A DNA stretch of 64,000 nt, taken from NCBI GenBank assembly GCA_900544305.1, contig UQUV01000010.1, forward strand, positions 1 through 64,000, written 5' to 3'. The position numbers were made by a program, and so were the translations under genes. Of this stretch, positions 17,408 to 24,547 are shown piece by piece. The notes under the pieces were generated by a model. The model had not been told where the DNA came from. It saw only the letters and a list, made by a program, of their open reading frames with translations, and ran no database searches. The first letter of the stretch is position 1; each line of letters starts with the position of its first letter. Source of the stretch: an uncultured Porphyromonadaceae bacterium (GTDB lineage Bacteria; Bacteroidota; Bacteroidia; Bacteroidales; Muribaculaceae).

Positions 17408-18532
17408 TTAGCTATTTGCAACCATCATCGGCATCAACAGTCCAATCCAATCCTCGTTCTCTGCCTGTTCAACTGGAACAAACAAACCTGGTCTTGCCGG
17501 ATCTGAAACCTTGAAATAAATGTTGTCGACAGAAATGTTGCTCAACACTTCAATGATTTTATCCTTATTGAATCCGATTACAATTCTGTCACCTGAATAT
17601 TCGCAGCTTACGATTTCTTCTGCTGAAGTTGAATCCTTGACATCCTGAACACGAATCATAATCTGATTATTGGTAATTTCAAGGCTAACCAAACCACCCA
17701 CTGCCGCAAAAATTGCCACACGACGGATTGCCGTCAACAACATAGCACGGTCAACTGTCACTTCATACGGATTGTTGCGCGGAATTACAGCATTGTAATC
17801 CGGATATTTTCCATTGATTTGTTGTGTTGTCAACGTATAAGCATCTGTTTCGAATGACACTGTCTTTGTTCCAAGAACCACTTTGACGTTTTCTTCTTCT
17901 TTTGACAGGATACCCAGCAGCACGTTGGCAGGCTTGGCAGGCATGATAAAGGAACTTGTGTAACCGGTAGCGACACGATTGTTCACATAGCGGACAAGTT
18001 TGTGAGTATCGGAAGCAACAAATCGGATTTCATCCGGCTTGATATCCCATAGCACCCCGGTCATAACCGGACGAAGAGGGTCTGTTCCAACAGCAAACAC
18101 TGTTTTTTCAAGACTCTTCGTAATTTCCTCTGCCGGAATATGCATTTCCAATGTATCCTCCACCATTTGTTCTTTTTGAGGATATTCGCGTCCGTCGATT
18201 CCGACAAACTTATATTCACCGTTGAGGTAATGAATATTGATTTCAAACGTATTGTCGTTCACTTCAAAAGTAAATCCCTGGTCAGGAAGTTCCTTCAGAA
18301 GTTCAAGCATTTTCTTAACATTCACAGCAAACGACCCCTCACCCTCACTTTGCAAAAGCTCGATACGGGTTGTTATCGTATTTTCCTGGTCAGTTCCTGT
18401 TACAATAAGCACGCCATTTTTCAACGTAAACAAAAAGTTTTCAAGAATTGAAATCGTGCTTTTTGTGTTAACCACCTTACTAACAGCTGACAAATGCGTT
18501 AGCAACGTCTTGCTTTGAATTGTAAATTTCAT
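17408..18532 (-). CDS. dnaN: DNA polymerase III beta sliding clamp
   Basis: DnaN forms the ring-shaped dimer that holds polymerase III on DNA. The 374 residues have the three-domain clamp architecture, starting MKFTIQSKTLLTHLSAVSK and ending with the typical LLMPMMV C-terminus that closes the third domain. Length is normal. It is the first gene of a six-gene unit (exonuclease, coaBC, DUF4835, recN, rlmB) in which every junction is 4 bases or less or overlaps. Confidence 0.98.
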   Translation of the reverse strand: MKFTIQSKTLLTHLSAVSKVVNTKSTISILENFLFTLKNGVLIVTGTDQENTITTRIELLQSEGEGSFAVNVKKMLELLKELPDQGFTFEVNDNTFEINIHYLNGEYKFVGIDGREYPQKEQMVEDTLEMHIPAEEITKSLEKTVFAVGTDPLRPVMTGVLWDIKPDEIRFVASDTHKLVRYVNNRVATGYTSSFIMPAKPANVLLGILSKEEENVKVVLGTKTVSFETDAYTLTTQQINGKYPDYNAVIPRNNPYEVTVDRAMLLTAIRRVAIFAAVGGLVSLEITNNQIMIRVQDVKDSTSAEEIVSCEYSGDRIVIGFNKDKIIEVLSNISVDNIYFKVSDPARPGLFVPVEQAENEDWIGLLMPMMVANS

Positions 18533-18557
18533 ATATCGTTAAGTTTTTTATCTGATA

Positions 18558-18586
18558 CAAAAATAATAAAAATAAATCAGTCGAAA
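18558..18586 (-). promoter_or_regulatory. Probable promoter of the dnaN operon
   Basis: On the minus strand TTTC (18583-18586) and TATTTTTG (18558-18565, exact TAnnTTTG) are 17 bases apart, 25 bases before the dnaN start codon. Confidence 0.5.
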
Positions 18587-18596
18587 AGCAGATATA

Positions 18597-19448
18597 TTAT
18601 TTTTTCCGACTGTCGGAAGGTGACAAAGTCACTCCACCGTCCGCTATCAGAATCTTGCCTTTCTTGTACAGGTAACCCAGCGCCTTTTTAAAATCTTTTT
18701 TACTGCATTGGAAAACAGCCTTAATCTCGTCAGGTGAACTGGAGTCGGACAAGGTCATTCCACCGCCGGCTTCACGCAGATATCCCATGATACGATTAGC
18801 CAACTGAAATACCCGTTCACCGCCACGCTCACGCAATGTTACATCAATTTTACCGTCTTCACGGACAGTTTTGACATATGCGGGGATTCTGTCTCCGGGA
18901 GACAGCGGATCAAACAAATCATTATTATAAATCATGCCCCAAAACAGATTGTCGACAATTACCTTATATCCCAAATCCGTCTTATGCACTGCCAATATAT
19001 CTACAGTGTCGCCTTCCGAATAACGGGGAATACGGTTTCCTACGTATTTATTTAATTTGGTAGAACCAACGATACGTTTTGTCGCATTATCAAGAAACGC
19101 ATATACCACATAGCTTCCGCCAACACGGATTTCCTGACTCTGTTCACGGAATGGCACCAGCAAATCCTTCTGCAGCCCCCACTCCATAAATGCTCCGACA
19201 CGATTGACTTCAACAGCCTTCAGCAGACCGAACTCTCCGACTTCAATCAGCGGTTTCTCGGTTGTAGCCACAAGTCTGTCCTCCGAATCACAATATATGA
19301 ATACGTCAAGTTCATCACCGACTTCCATCGATTCGTCGACATATCTCTTGGGCAATAGAATCTCTCCCGACTCACCGCCATCAAGATATAAACCGAAATC
19401 AACTTTTTTTACAACCTTCAGATTATTGGTTTTTCCTATTTTTATCAT
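18597..19448 (-). CDS. cvfB: CvfB-family S1 RNA-binding protein
   Basis: A cytoplasmic RNA-binding protein of the CvfB (conserved virulence factor B) family. The 283 residues hold S1-like beta-barrel repeats in the first 210 residues, for example FGLYLDGGESGEILLPKRYV near 17 and GAFMEWGLQKDLLVPF near 80, and a C-terminal winged-helix domain (about 215-283) with FQCSKKDFKKALGYLYKKGKI. The ATG at 19446-19448 is used; an upstream TTG would add nine residues that do not match the family. The gene is divergent from the DUF3298 lipoprotein. Targets in Bacteroidota are unknown. Confidence 0.9.
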   Translation of the reverse strand: MIKIGKTNNLKVVKKVDFGLYLDGGESGEILLPKRYVDESMEVGDELDVFIYCDSEDRLVATTEKPLIEVGEFGLLKAVEVNRVGAFMEWGLQKDLLVPFREQSQEIRVGGSYVVYAFLDNATKRIVGSTKLNKYVGNRIPRYSEGDTVDILAVHKTDLGYKVIVDNLFWGMIYNNDLFDPLSPGDRIPAYVKTVREDGKIDVTLRERGGERVFQLANRIMGYLREAGGGMTLSDSSSPDEIKAVFQCSKKDFKKALGYLYKKGKILIADGGVTLSPSDSRKK

Positions 19449-19475
19449 ATCTTTACATTCAGAATTGGACTGCAA

Positions 19476-19510
19476 TATTTTTTGTTGTTATAATTCTATT
19501 TTTTGTTGTT
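19476..19510 (+). repeat. 14-bp direct repeat in the cvfB / lipoprotein promoter gap
   Basis: TATTTTTTGTTGTT occurs twice, at 19476-19489 and 19497-19510, with a 21-base period (two helical turns). Both copies lie just upstream of the DUF3298 lipoprotein gene. It could be a tandem protein-binding site or simple low-complexity DNA. Confidence 0.5.
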
Positions 19511-19532
19511 CAACGAAATCTAATTCATAAAA

Positions 19533-20372
19533 ATGAACTATTTCTTTAACTCTCGGCTAATCAGTATAGCAGTTGCCATTTTTTCACTTTATGGATGTTC
19601 TAATCCGTCAGGAACCTCCAGTCAAAGGGACAATACTCTCCCACAATTGGACTCCATTTCCTGCGCAGACTCCATTAAGGACATTGCCCAAAGCACTATC
19701 ACCGTCAAAGCCGACATAGTGTATCCAACATTCTACAAAGATAAGCAAAATTCAGATGGCATACAATCTCTTTTCGCCCAACATATATTAAATATTCAGG
19801 AAACTGACAGCATTGACATAAAAAAGAAAATACATCAATATTCACACGACATACTGGAAGCCTACAAAATGCCTCCAGCCAACGAACAGATAGAAGAAAC
19901 GGACAAAGACGACTACTCTCCGACTCTTCGGCTTGATATCTGCCAAAAGATAAATGTCGCCTACAACGGCAACGGGCTCATCTGTTTCCGCAAGGCTTCA
20001 GAAATGCGAAAGAACGGCAAACCGACCATTCAAACAAACAAGTATTACACATTCGACCTTGACAAAATGACACGGATTTCGACTACCGACTTAATCCGCA
20101 GTGAATACCAAAGCGAGGTCAACGAACTGCTGAAACAGCAACTGTTAAAGCAGGAAGACATCAAATCGCCGTCGCAACTGTTCGAACTGGGATATTTCAA
20201 CATTGAAAACCTTTCAGTGACCAACAACTTTTATCTTACGCCCAAAAGCATTATCTTTGTCTACGAGCCCTACGAAATCGCCTGCTTTGCTCTTGGCGAA
20301 ACGAAAATAGAGCTCAATTTTTCAGACATCGAAGCATATCTGAAGGATCCGAATTTGGTTAACAACTTGTAA
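19533..20372 (+). CDS. DUF3298 (RsiV-like) lipoprotein
   Basis: A signal peptide with lipobox SLYGC (Cys22) makes this a lipoprotein of 279 residues. The middle and C-terminal part (about 140-270) matches the DUF3298 / RsiV-type pattern: TYYTFDLDKMTRIS-like strand, a run of Ile/Leu-rich helix, then FYLTPKSIIFVYEPYEIACFALG. In Bacillus such domains occur in the anti-sigma factor RsiV and bind lysozyme, but this protein has no anti-sigma domain, so only a sugar or protein binding role is suggested. It is 11 bases before rsmG and likely co-transcribed. Confidence 0.8.
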   Translation: MNYFFNSRLISIAVAIFSLYGCSNPSGTSSQRDNTLPQLDSISCADSIKDIAQSTITVKADIVYPTFYKDKQNSDGIQSLFAQHILNIQETDSIDIKKKIHQYSHDILEAYKMPPANEQIEETDKDDYSPTLRLDICQKINVAYNGNGLICFRKASEMRKNGKPTIQTNKYYTFDLDKMTRISTTDLIRSEYQSEVNELLKQQLLKQEDIKSPSQLFELGYFNIENLSVTNNFYLTPKSIIFVYEPYEIACFALGETKIELNFSDIEAYLKDPNLVNNL

Positions 20373-20383
20373 CATCAACATAA

Positions 20384-21004
20384 ATGGAAGAAATCATCAA
20401 ATATTTCCCCCATCTTACAGCCCAACAAATTGAACAGTTCAAAGCTTTGGGCCGACTCTATCCGGAATGGAACGAAAAAATCAATGTCATTTCACGAAAA
20501 GACATCGAGAACTTATATACCAACCACATACTTCATTCGCTAAGTATCGCTAAATTCACCGACTTCAAACCCGGAAGCACAATTCTCGACATGGGCACCG
20601 GCGGTGGATTTCCAGGCATACCGTTAGCCATCATGTTTCCCGAATGCAAGTTCCATCTTGTTGATAGGACTGGAAAGAAAATAAAGGTAGCAACCGACAT
20701 TGCCGCCCAAATCGGACTGACAAACGTCACTTTCCAACATGGCGACGTAGCCGAAGTAAAAGAAAAATTCGATTTCGTGGTATCGCGTGCCGTGATGCAA
20801 TTGGACAGCCTCATTCCTCTTATTCGGAAGAATATCAAAAAAGACTGCATCAACAGCATTCCCAACGGCTTGATTTGCCTGAAAGGAGGCGAACTGGAAG
20901 GAGAAATCGGCAAAGTGAAAATGCCTTCGATTACTGCCAATATCAGCGATTACTTTTCAGAAGAGTTTTTCAAAACCAAAAAAGTTGTCTACATCCAAAT
21001 CTAA
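20384..21004 (+). CDS. rsmG: 16S rRNA (guanine527-N7)-methyltransferase RsmG
   Basis: RsmG (GidB) uses SAM to methylate N7 of G527 in 16S rRNA; loss gives low-level streptomycin resistance in other bacteria. The SAM-binding motif LDMGTGGGFPGIPLA is at about residue 68, followed by LVDRTGKK and the VVSRAV segment near 130. The 206-residue length and the N-terminal WNEKINVISRKDIEN helix fit the family. It sits between the DUF3298 lipoprotein and the metallo-hydrolase with short gaps. Confidence 0.96.
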   Translation: MEEIIKYFPHLTAQQIEQFKALGRLYPEWNEKINVISRKDIENLYTNHILHSLSIAKFTDFKPGSTILDMGTGGGFPGIPLAIMFPECKFHLVDRTGKKIKVATDIAAQIGLTNVTFQHGDVAEVKEKFDFVVSRAVMQLDSLIPLIRKNIKKDCINSIPNGLICLKGGELEGEIGKVKMPSITANISDYFSEEFFKTKKVVYIQI

Positions 21005-21016
21005 ATTCAGCAGACT

Positions 21017-21655
21017 ATGAATGTAAGCAGATTTGTATTTAATCCATTCGGCGAAAACACCTATATTTTATGGGACGACAGCACCAAAGAAGCCGCCATT
21101 GTTGACCCGGGAATGTCAAGTGCTGCAGAAAATGATGCAGTTGACAAGTTTATCGCAGAGAAAGGCTTAAAACTTACCCACCTTGTCAATACGCACATGC
21201 ATATCGACCATGCGATTGGCAACGGCCATATAATGGAAAAATACGGACTTGTATGCGAATGCAACGAAACCGACAACTATCTGGCAGAACGACTGACAAC
21301 ACAGGCACAAATGTTTGGCATCCCTTTTCACGGCAAAAACATAGCCGTTGGAAAACACCTTGCCGACAATAGCGAAATCAACGTTGGCGACGAAAAGCTT
21401 CAAGTGCTTTACGTACCCGGCCACACAAAAGGCCACATAGCACTCTATTCCGCAACATCTTCATTTGTGCTGACCGGAGATGCCCTCTTTCAAATGAGCA
21501 TCGGACGAACCGACCTTCCAGGAGGAAACTTCAACGAACTCATCAACAGCATAGAACAAAGGCTGTTCAAGCTTCCTCCGGAAACTATCGTCTATCCGGG
21601 ACATGGAGGTGAAACTTCCATCGGCTTTGAGCTGGAACACAATCCCTACATATAA
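21017..21655 (+). CDS. MBL-fold metallo-hydrolase (glyoxalase II-like)
   Basis: A cytoplasmic metallo-beta-lactamase-fold hydrolase of 212 residues. Metal ligands are visible in NTHMHIDHAIGN (HxHxDH), VPGHTKGH, the bridging Asp of LTGDALF and the last His of YPGHGGET. This form is usually annotated as hydroxyacylglutathione hydrolase-like, but these bacteria lack a standard glutathione pathway, so the true thioester or other substrate is unknown. It closes the operon started at the DUF3298 gene and is followed at once by a terminator. Confidence 0.92.
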   Translation: MNVSRFVFNPFGENTYILWDDSTKEAAIVDPGMSSAAENDAVDKFIAEKGLKLTHLVNTHMHIDHAIGNGHIMEKYGLVCECNETDNYLAERLTTQAQMFGIPFHGKNIAVGKHLADNSEINVGDEKLQVLYVPGHTKGHIALYSATSSFVLTGDALFQMSIGRTDLPGGNFNELINSIEQRLFKLPPETIVYPGHGGETSIGFELEHNPYI

Positions 21656-21658
21656 AAC

Positions 21659-21699
21659 AAGAAGAGAGCGACCAAAAATTTCGCTCTCTTCTTATTTTT
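21659..21699 (+). terminator. Terminator after the metallo-hydrolase gene
   Basis: A 13-bp stem (21659-21671 with 21681-21693) is followed by ATTTTTT on the plus strand. Its right arm covers the stop codon of the convergent small gene at 21692. Confidence 0.85.
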
Positions 21700-21970
21700 T
21701 AAAGCTTCTAATCACTTTCCGCACCACCTGAAACATCTTAAAACCGGCGATAGCATACTGAACGATATTCTTATTAGCCGAATACTGCCCCCATAGACGG
21801 GAAATCATATTTGCCATCGAACCGTTCACCAGTTGCTGTTTTAACCCGGAAAGTCGTTCTTTTTGCATTTCCATCCTGACCAGCACCAATGCCTTTTGAT
21901 ACTGCAATTCCTCCAACGTGTATCCCTTCCATTCCGGCACACCGTTCACTTCCGTCGCATTCTCCTTCAT
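21692..21970 (-). CDS. Small conserved protein of unknown function
   Basis: I do not recognise a named domain in these 92 residues. The N-terminal 25 residues include WKGYTLEELQYQKALVLVRM, then a helical, basic segment with possible coiled coil (about 25-50), and a C-terminal amphipathic or weakly membrane-associated helix (about 65-92, AIAGFKMFQVVRKVIRSFKK) ending in a cluster of lysines. It is 4 bases downstream of the Holin-X gene and surely co-transcribed. The layout resembles the third gene (yqjK) of the enterobacterial yqjD-yqjE-yqjK set, by position and character only. Confidence 0.75.
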   Translation of the reverse strand: MKENATEVNGVPEWKGYTLEELQYQKALVLVRMEMQKERLSGLKQQLVNGSMANMISRLWGQYSANKNIVQYAIAGFKMFQVVRKVIRSFKK

Positions 21971-21974
21971 ATCT

Positions 21975-22319
21975 TTATTTTTTATCGATTAACAAGCGTG
22001 AAACGAACCGGGTTATCGGATTAAATATCAGCGCCTTTCTGAACAGTATAACTATACACACAATTACGAGGAAAAATCCGGCAATCAGAACATAGGACCA
22101 TGCCCCTCCAACAAGTCCGGCCAAAACCACTTGCAGCGATGCTCCCAAGTAAAACAGAGCTACAACAGCCAGTGCCGACACAATGCCGAACAATGCCATC
22201 ATTGACAGCAATATGGAAAGCTTCTCAATACAAATTAACCGTGCATAATCAAGATGAAGAAGTCCATATTTCTTCACCTCCGACCAAACGTTCTGCCCTG
22301 TTGACTTTTCTTCTTCCAT
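21975..22319 (-). CDS. Holin-X / YqjE-like membrane protein
   Basis: The 114 residues contain two long hydrophobic helices (about 40-65 and 74-100) joined by a short turn, after an N-terminal amphipathic stretch with YARLICIEKLSILLSMM. This matches the phage-holin superfamily III / YqjE (DUF1469) pattern. In spite of the name, such chromosomal proteins are not lysis holins and there is no endolysin next to it. It lies between the YtxH pair and the small unknown gene, with a terminator hairpin just upstream. Confidence 0.8.
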   Translation of the reverse strand: MEEEKSTGQNVWSEVKKYGLLHLDYARLICIEKLSILLSMMALFGIVSALAVVALFYLGASLQVVLAGLVGGAWSYVLIAGFFLVIVCIVILFRKALIFNPITRFVSRLLIDKK

Positions 22320-22325
22320 AATTCA

Positions 22326-22374
22326 ACAAAAAACCCGAAAGACAAACCTTGCAGACAAAGTTGCCTTTCGAGTT
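22326..22374 (-). terminator. Terminator between the YtxH pair and the Holin-X gene
   Basis: A 10-bp stem (22332-22341 with 22365-22374, one wobble pair) is followed by a T tract on the minus strand, and the Holin-X start codon comes right after it. It should reduce expression of the two downstream genes from the YtxH promoter. Confidence 0.7.
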
Positions 22375-22386
22375 CTATTTTTATTA

Positions 22387-22587
22387 CTAAACTTCAGCGT
22401 CTTCTGTAATTTTCTCTACAAGCTGCTCCACTTCATCGTCCGTAAAATCAATGCCTTTTGACTTCAGCAAAGCCTTAATTCTCGCACGAGTGTCAGCACC
22501 CTTTTCCGGTGCAAAAAGCAATGCAACGGCACCGCCAATAACAGCTCCGCCGACAAATGCGGAAATCAATCCCAATGTCTTGTTCAT
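22387..22587 (-). CDS. YtxH-domain small membrane protein (copy 2)
   Basis: The 66-residue protein has a glycine-rich N-terminal membrane helix (about 6-26, with GGAVIGGAVALLFAPEKG) and a short cytoplasmic helix with alternating charges. LLFAPEKGADTR is the YtxH hallmark. It is a tandem paralogue of the next gene upstream, with only 12 bases between them. YtxH proteins are linked to general stress in Bacillus; the role here is not known. Confidence 0.88.
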   Translation of the reverse strand: MNKTLGLISAFVGGAVIGGAVALLFAPEKGADTRARIKALLKSKGIDFTDDEVEQLVEKITEDAEV

Positions 22588-22599
22588 AGTCTGTCAGTT

Positions 22600-22797
22600 T
22601 TAAAGTTTCAACTCTTTAGAAATTTCATCACTCAGCTCATCCAGTTGTTCAGCTTTCAATTTGAGTTTCTTTGATTTCAAATATTCTGCCAATTTCGAAC
22701 GAGTGTCCGCTCCTTTTTCCGGGGCGAAAAGCAATCCTACGGCTGCTCCGGCAATTGCGCCGCCAACTACAGCCAAAATAATATGCAATGGTTTCAT
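22600..22797 (-). CDS. YtxH-domain small membrane protein (copy 1)
   Basis: The 65 residues have the same plan as the downstream paralogue: a Gly/Ala-rich membrane helix (about 5-25), the shared LLFAPEKGADTR block, and a C-terminal helix very rich in Lys, Glu and Leu. The two copies differ widely outside the shared block, so the duplication is old. It is the first gene of the small-membrane-protein cluster. Confidence 0.88.
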   Translation of the reverse strand: MKPLHIILAVVGGAIAGAAVGLLFAPEKGADTRSKLAEYLKSKKLKLKAEQLDELSDEISKELKL

Positions 22798-22858
22798 ACA
22801 CTAAGGTTTTTCATGTATAACAATCGATTAAAATAAATGTTTAGTCAAAACTCTTTTT

Positions 22859-23503
22859 TCAGATTGCCGATTGAATAATATCAATACATATCGGCTTTAC
22901 ACCACTTACCAGGCATTCGATGGCAATTACCATCAGAATCAGTCCCATCAAGCGCATCATCACATTGTTTCCGGTATCACCAAGAATAGCAATCAGCCTT
23001 GTTGACGCTCTCAGTGTCACATATGTAATCAAAAAGATGATAGCGATAACCCCGATAAGCACCAATTTATGCGCTGCTGTAACGGCATCCTCCATCATCA
23101 CAATACCGTTGGCAATCGCTCCGGGACCGCAAATCATCGGAATAGCCAAAGGTGTAATCGATATATCATTGGCATAATCGCGAATCTCGGATGCAGCCAG
23201 CTTCACTCTTGTAAATTTAGCCTGCAGCATGTCATATCCAATCTTAAACATGATGATACCGCCGGCTATACGGAAGCCATTAGTCGACATTCCAAAAAAC
23301 TTAAACAAGAATTGTCCGAAAATTGTAAACGAAACAAGTATCAGAAAAGCCACAAAACTTGCCTTCTTGACTATCCGACGACGCTCGGCTTCATCGAAAT
23401 TTTGTGTCATGGTCAAGAACACAGGCATGATACCCAAGGGATTCGTCAACGTGAAAAATGACGTAAAACACAACAGTGCATAAGTAACCAATGAATTCTC
23501 CAT
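22859..23503 (-). CDS. MarC-family inner-membrane protein
   Basis: A 214-residue polytopic protein with six predicted membrane helices. Family marks are the N-terminal FFTLTNPLGIMPVFLTMTQ and the central SITPLAIPMICGPGAIANGIVM. MarC proteins are of unknown transport function; the old link to multiple antibiotic resistance in E. coli was not upheld. The ATG at 23501-23503 is preferred over a TTG two codons upstream. It lies just downstream of the terminator of the RNA gene at 23.5-23.7 kb, so it may rely on its own promoter that I could not identify. Confidence 0.93.
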   Translation of the reverse strand: MENSLVTYALLCFTSFFTLTNPLGIMPVFLTMTQNFDEAERRRIVKKASFVAFLILVSFTIFGQFLFKFFGMSTNGFRIAGGIIMFKIGYDMLQAKFTRVKLAASEIRDYANDISITPLAIPMICGPGAIANGIVMMEDAVTAAHKLVLIGVIAIIFLITYVTLRASTRLIAILGDTGNNVMMRLMGLILMVIAIECLVSGVKPICIDIIQSAI

Positions 23504-23507
23504 AATC

Positions 23508-23738
23508 AAAAAAAATAATGGTAGAGCTTTTACACTCTACCATTTATATAATCCACATCAAAGAGCGTGCTGAAACTCCGAAAAACAGGATTTGAGTTTT
23601 CTCCCTCCTTTGTAATCCTCCGGTCTTTCGACTTCCCAAAGGAACGAGGCCCGCCATTAGAGAAAGAAATATGTCTCGGCATTTCATAAAATTTGATGAG
23701 TTTCCCAATCTGCTTTGATGTGGGATATCTTTCTCTAA
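23508..23738 (-). ncRNA. Structured RNA downstream of rplT (Bacteroidales-1 / probable 6S RNA)
   Basis: An RNA gene of about 230 nt with its own promoter and terminator and no credible protein. Its place just after the rplT terminator is where the Bacteroidales-1 RNA motif is described, and as I recall this motif has been proposed to be the 6S RNA of the order. On the minus strand the following pair: CCACATCAAAG (23713-23723) with CTTTGATGTGG (23553-23563), 11 bp, joining the two ends; and the 5' end 23728-23740 with 23655-23667, 13 perfect pairs. These two helices cross, so they are alternatives or a pseudoknot. Between them a compact region has CCTC/GAGG enclosing TTCC-TTTG-GGAA and GTC-GAAA-GAC hairpins. 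6S RNA binds the housekeeping RNA polymerase; that function is inferred, not shown here. Confidence 0.8.
23517..23544 (-). terminator. Terminator of the structured RNA
   Basis: A perfect 10-bp stem (23517-23526 with 23535-23544, eight-base loop) is followed on the minus strand by ATTATTTTTTTT. The marC start codon follows within 5 bases of the T tract. Confidence 0.88.
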
Positions 23739-23740
23739 TG

Positions 23741-23772
23741 CAAATATAGCCATACTATTGGATATTTGCAAA
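23741..23772 (-). promoter_or_regulatory. Promoter of the structured RNA
   Basis: On the minus strand TTTG (23769-23772), 20 bases, then TATATTTG (23741-23748): a perfect Bacteroidota promoter. It lies directly after the rplT terminator, so the RNA is an independent transcript. Confidence 0.82.
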
Positions 23773-23782
23773 TTTTGGACAC

Positions 23783-23810
23783 AAAAAAAGCCTCAAAAAA
23801 GAGGCTTTTC
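23783..23810 (-). terminator. Terminator of the thrS-infC-rpmI-rplT operon
   Basis: The stem AAGCCTC / GAGGCTT with a six-base loop is followed on the minus strand by a T run, about 20 bases after the rplT stop. Confidence 0.85.
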
Positions 23811-23831
23811 TTGTTTTTAAAATTGCTTATA

Positions 23832-24182
23832 TTAAGCATTCTTTACCTTGTCAACAATAGCTTTGAAGGCAGCCGGATTGTTAACTGCAAGGTCAGCAAG
23901 GACTTTACGGTTAATTTGGATGCCAGCTTTGTGGATAAGACCCATCAACTTAGAGTAAGAAAGGTCTTCGAGACGAGCTGCAGCATTGATACGTTGAATC
24001 CACAATGCGCGGAAATTACGTTTTTTGTTCTTACGATCGCGGTATGCATATGTAAGACCTTTTTCCCAAGTATTCTTGGCAACTGTCCACACATTCTTAC
24101 GACATCCGTAATAACCTCTCGTAAGTTTCAAAATTTTCTTTCTCTTAGCTCTTGATGCTACGTGATTTACTGATCTAGGCAT
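23832..24182 (-). CDS. rplT: 50S ribosomal protein L20
   Basis: L20 binds 23S rRNA early in large-subunit assembly. The 116 residues match the family from start to end: MPRSVNHVASRAKRKKILKL, the YRDRKNKKRNFRALWI core near residue 50 and the INRKVLADLA segment near 92. It follows rpmI by 114 bases, a larger gap than in most infC operons, which could hold a control structure, although I see no clear one. Confidence 0.99.
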   Translation of the reverse strand: MPRSVNHVASRAKRKKILKLTRGYYGCRKNVWTVAKNTWEKGLTYAYRDRKNKKRNFRALWIQRINAAARLEDLSYSKLMGLIHKAGIQINRKVLADLAVNNPAAFKAIVDKVKNA

Positions 24183-24296
24183 TTTCTTTCTGTTTTTTGA
24201 ATGCTAGCGGCTGTTACGCACTTAATAGCTACACATTCGGTTAATAAAAAATTGCTAATAAAATCTCTGTAATTAAAAGTCAAAAACCGTACTTTA

Positions 24297-24494
24297 TTAT
24301 CTGATTGCTAAAAGATCACGCACGTTGCGAACGTCGGCAGCAGTCAATGTAGTAAAGTGACCGAGGTTTCTTTTCTGCTTTTTAGTCTTCTTTGTCAAGA
24401 TGTGACTTTTGTAAGCATGTTTTCTCTTAATTTTTCCTGATCCGGTAAGGGCGAACCTCTTTTTGGCACCGGAATTAGTCTTAACCTTTGGCAT
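24297..24494 (-). CDS. rpmI: 50S ribosomal protein L35
   Basis: The 65-residue basic protein MPKVKTNSGAKKRFALTG... is L35, with the KRKHAYKSHILTKKTKKQKR core typical of the family. It sits between infC and rplT in the common bacterial order. Start is the only ATG. Confidence 0.99.
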   Translation of the reverse strand: MPKVKTNSGAKKRFALTGSGKIKRKHAYKSHILTKKTKKQKRNLGHFTTLTAADVRNVRDLLAIR

Positions 24495-24547
24495 TTCTTT
24501 TTGTTTTTAAATTACTATTGATTTATATATGCTTAAATAAAGCTCTT

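Noticed and set aside
21975..22319. Prophage remnant suggested by a holin-like gene
   Set aside because: No endolysin, integrase, capsid or attachment site is nearby. Chromosomal Holin-X/YqjE proteins are common in non-phage settings.
23544..23771. A possible 75-residue protein on the minus strand
   Set aside because: It spans the promoter and the paired helices of the structured RNA. The promoter lies inside the frame, so it cannot be translated from that transcript.
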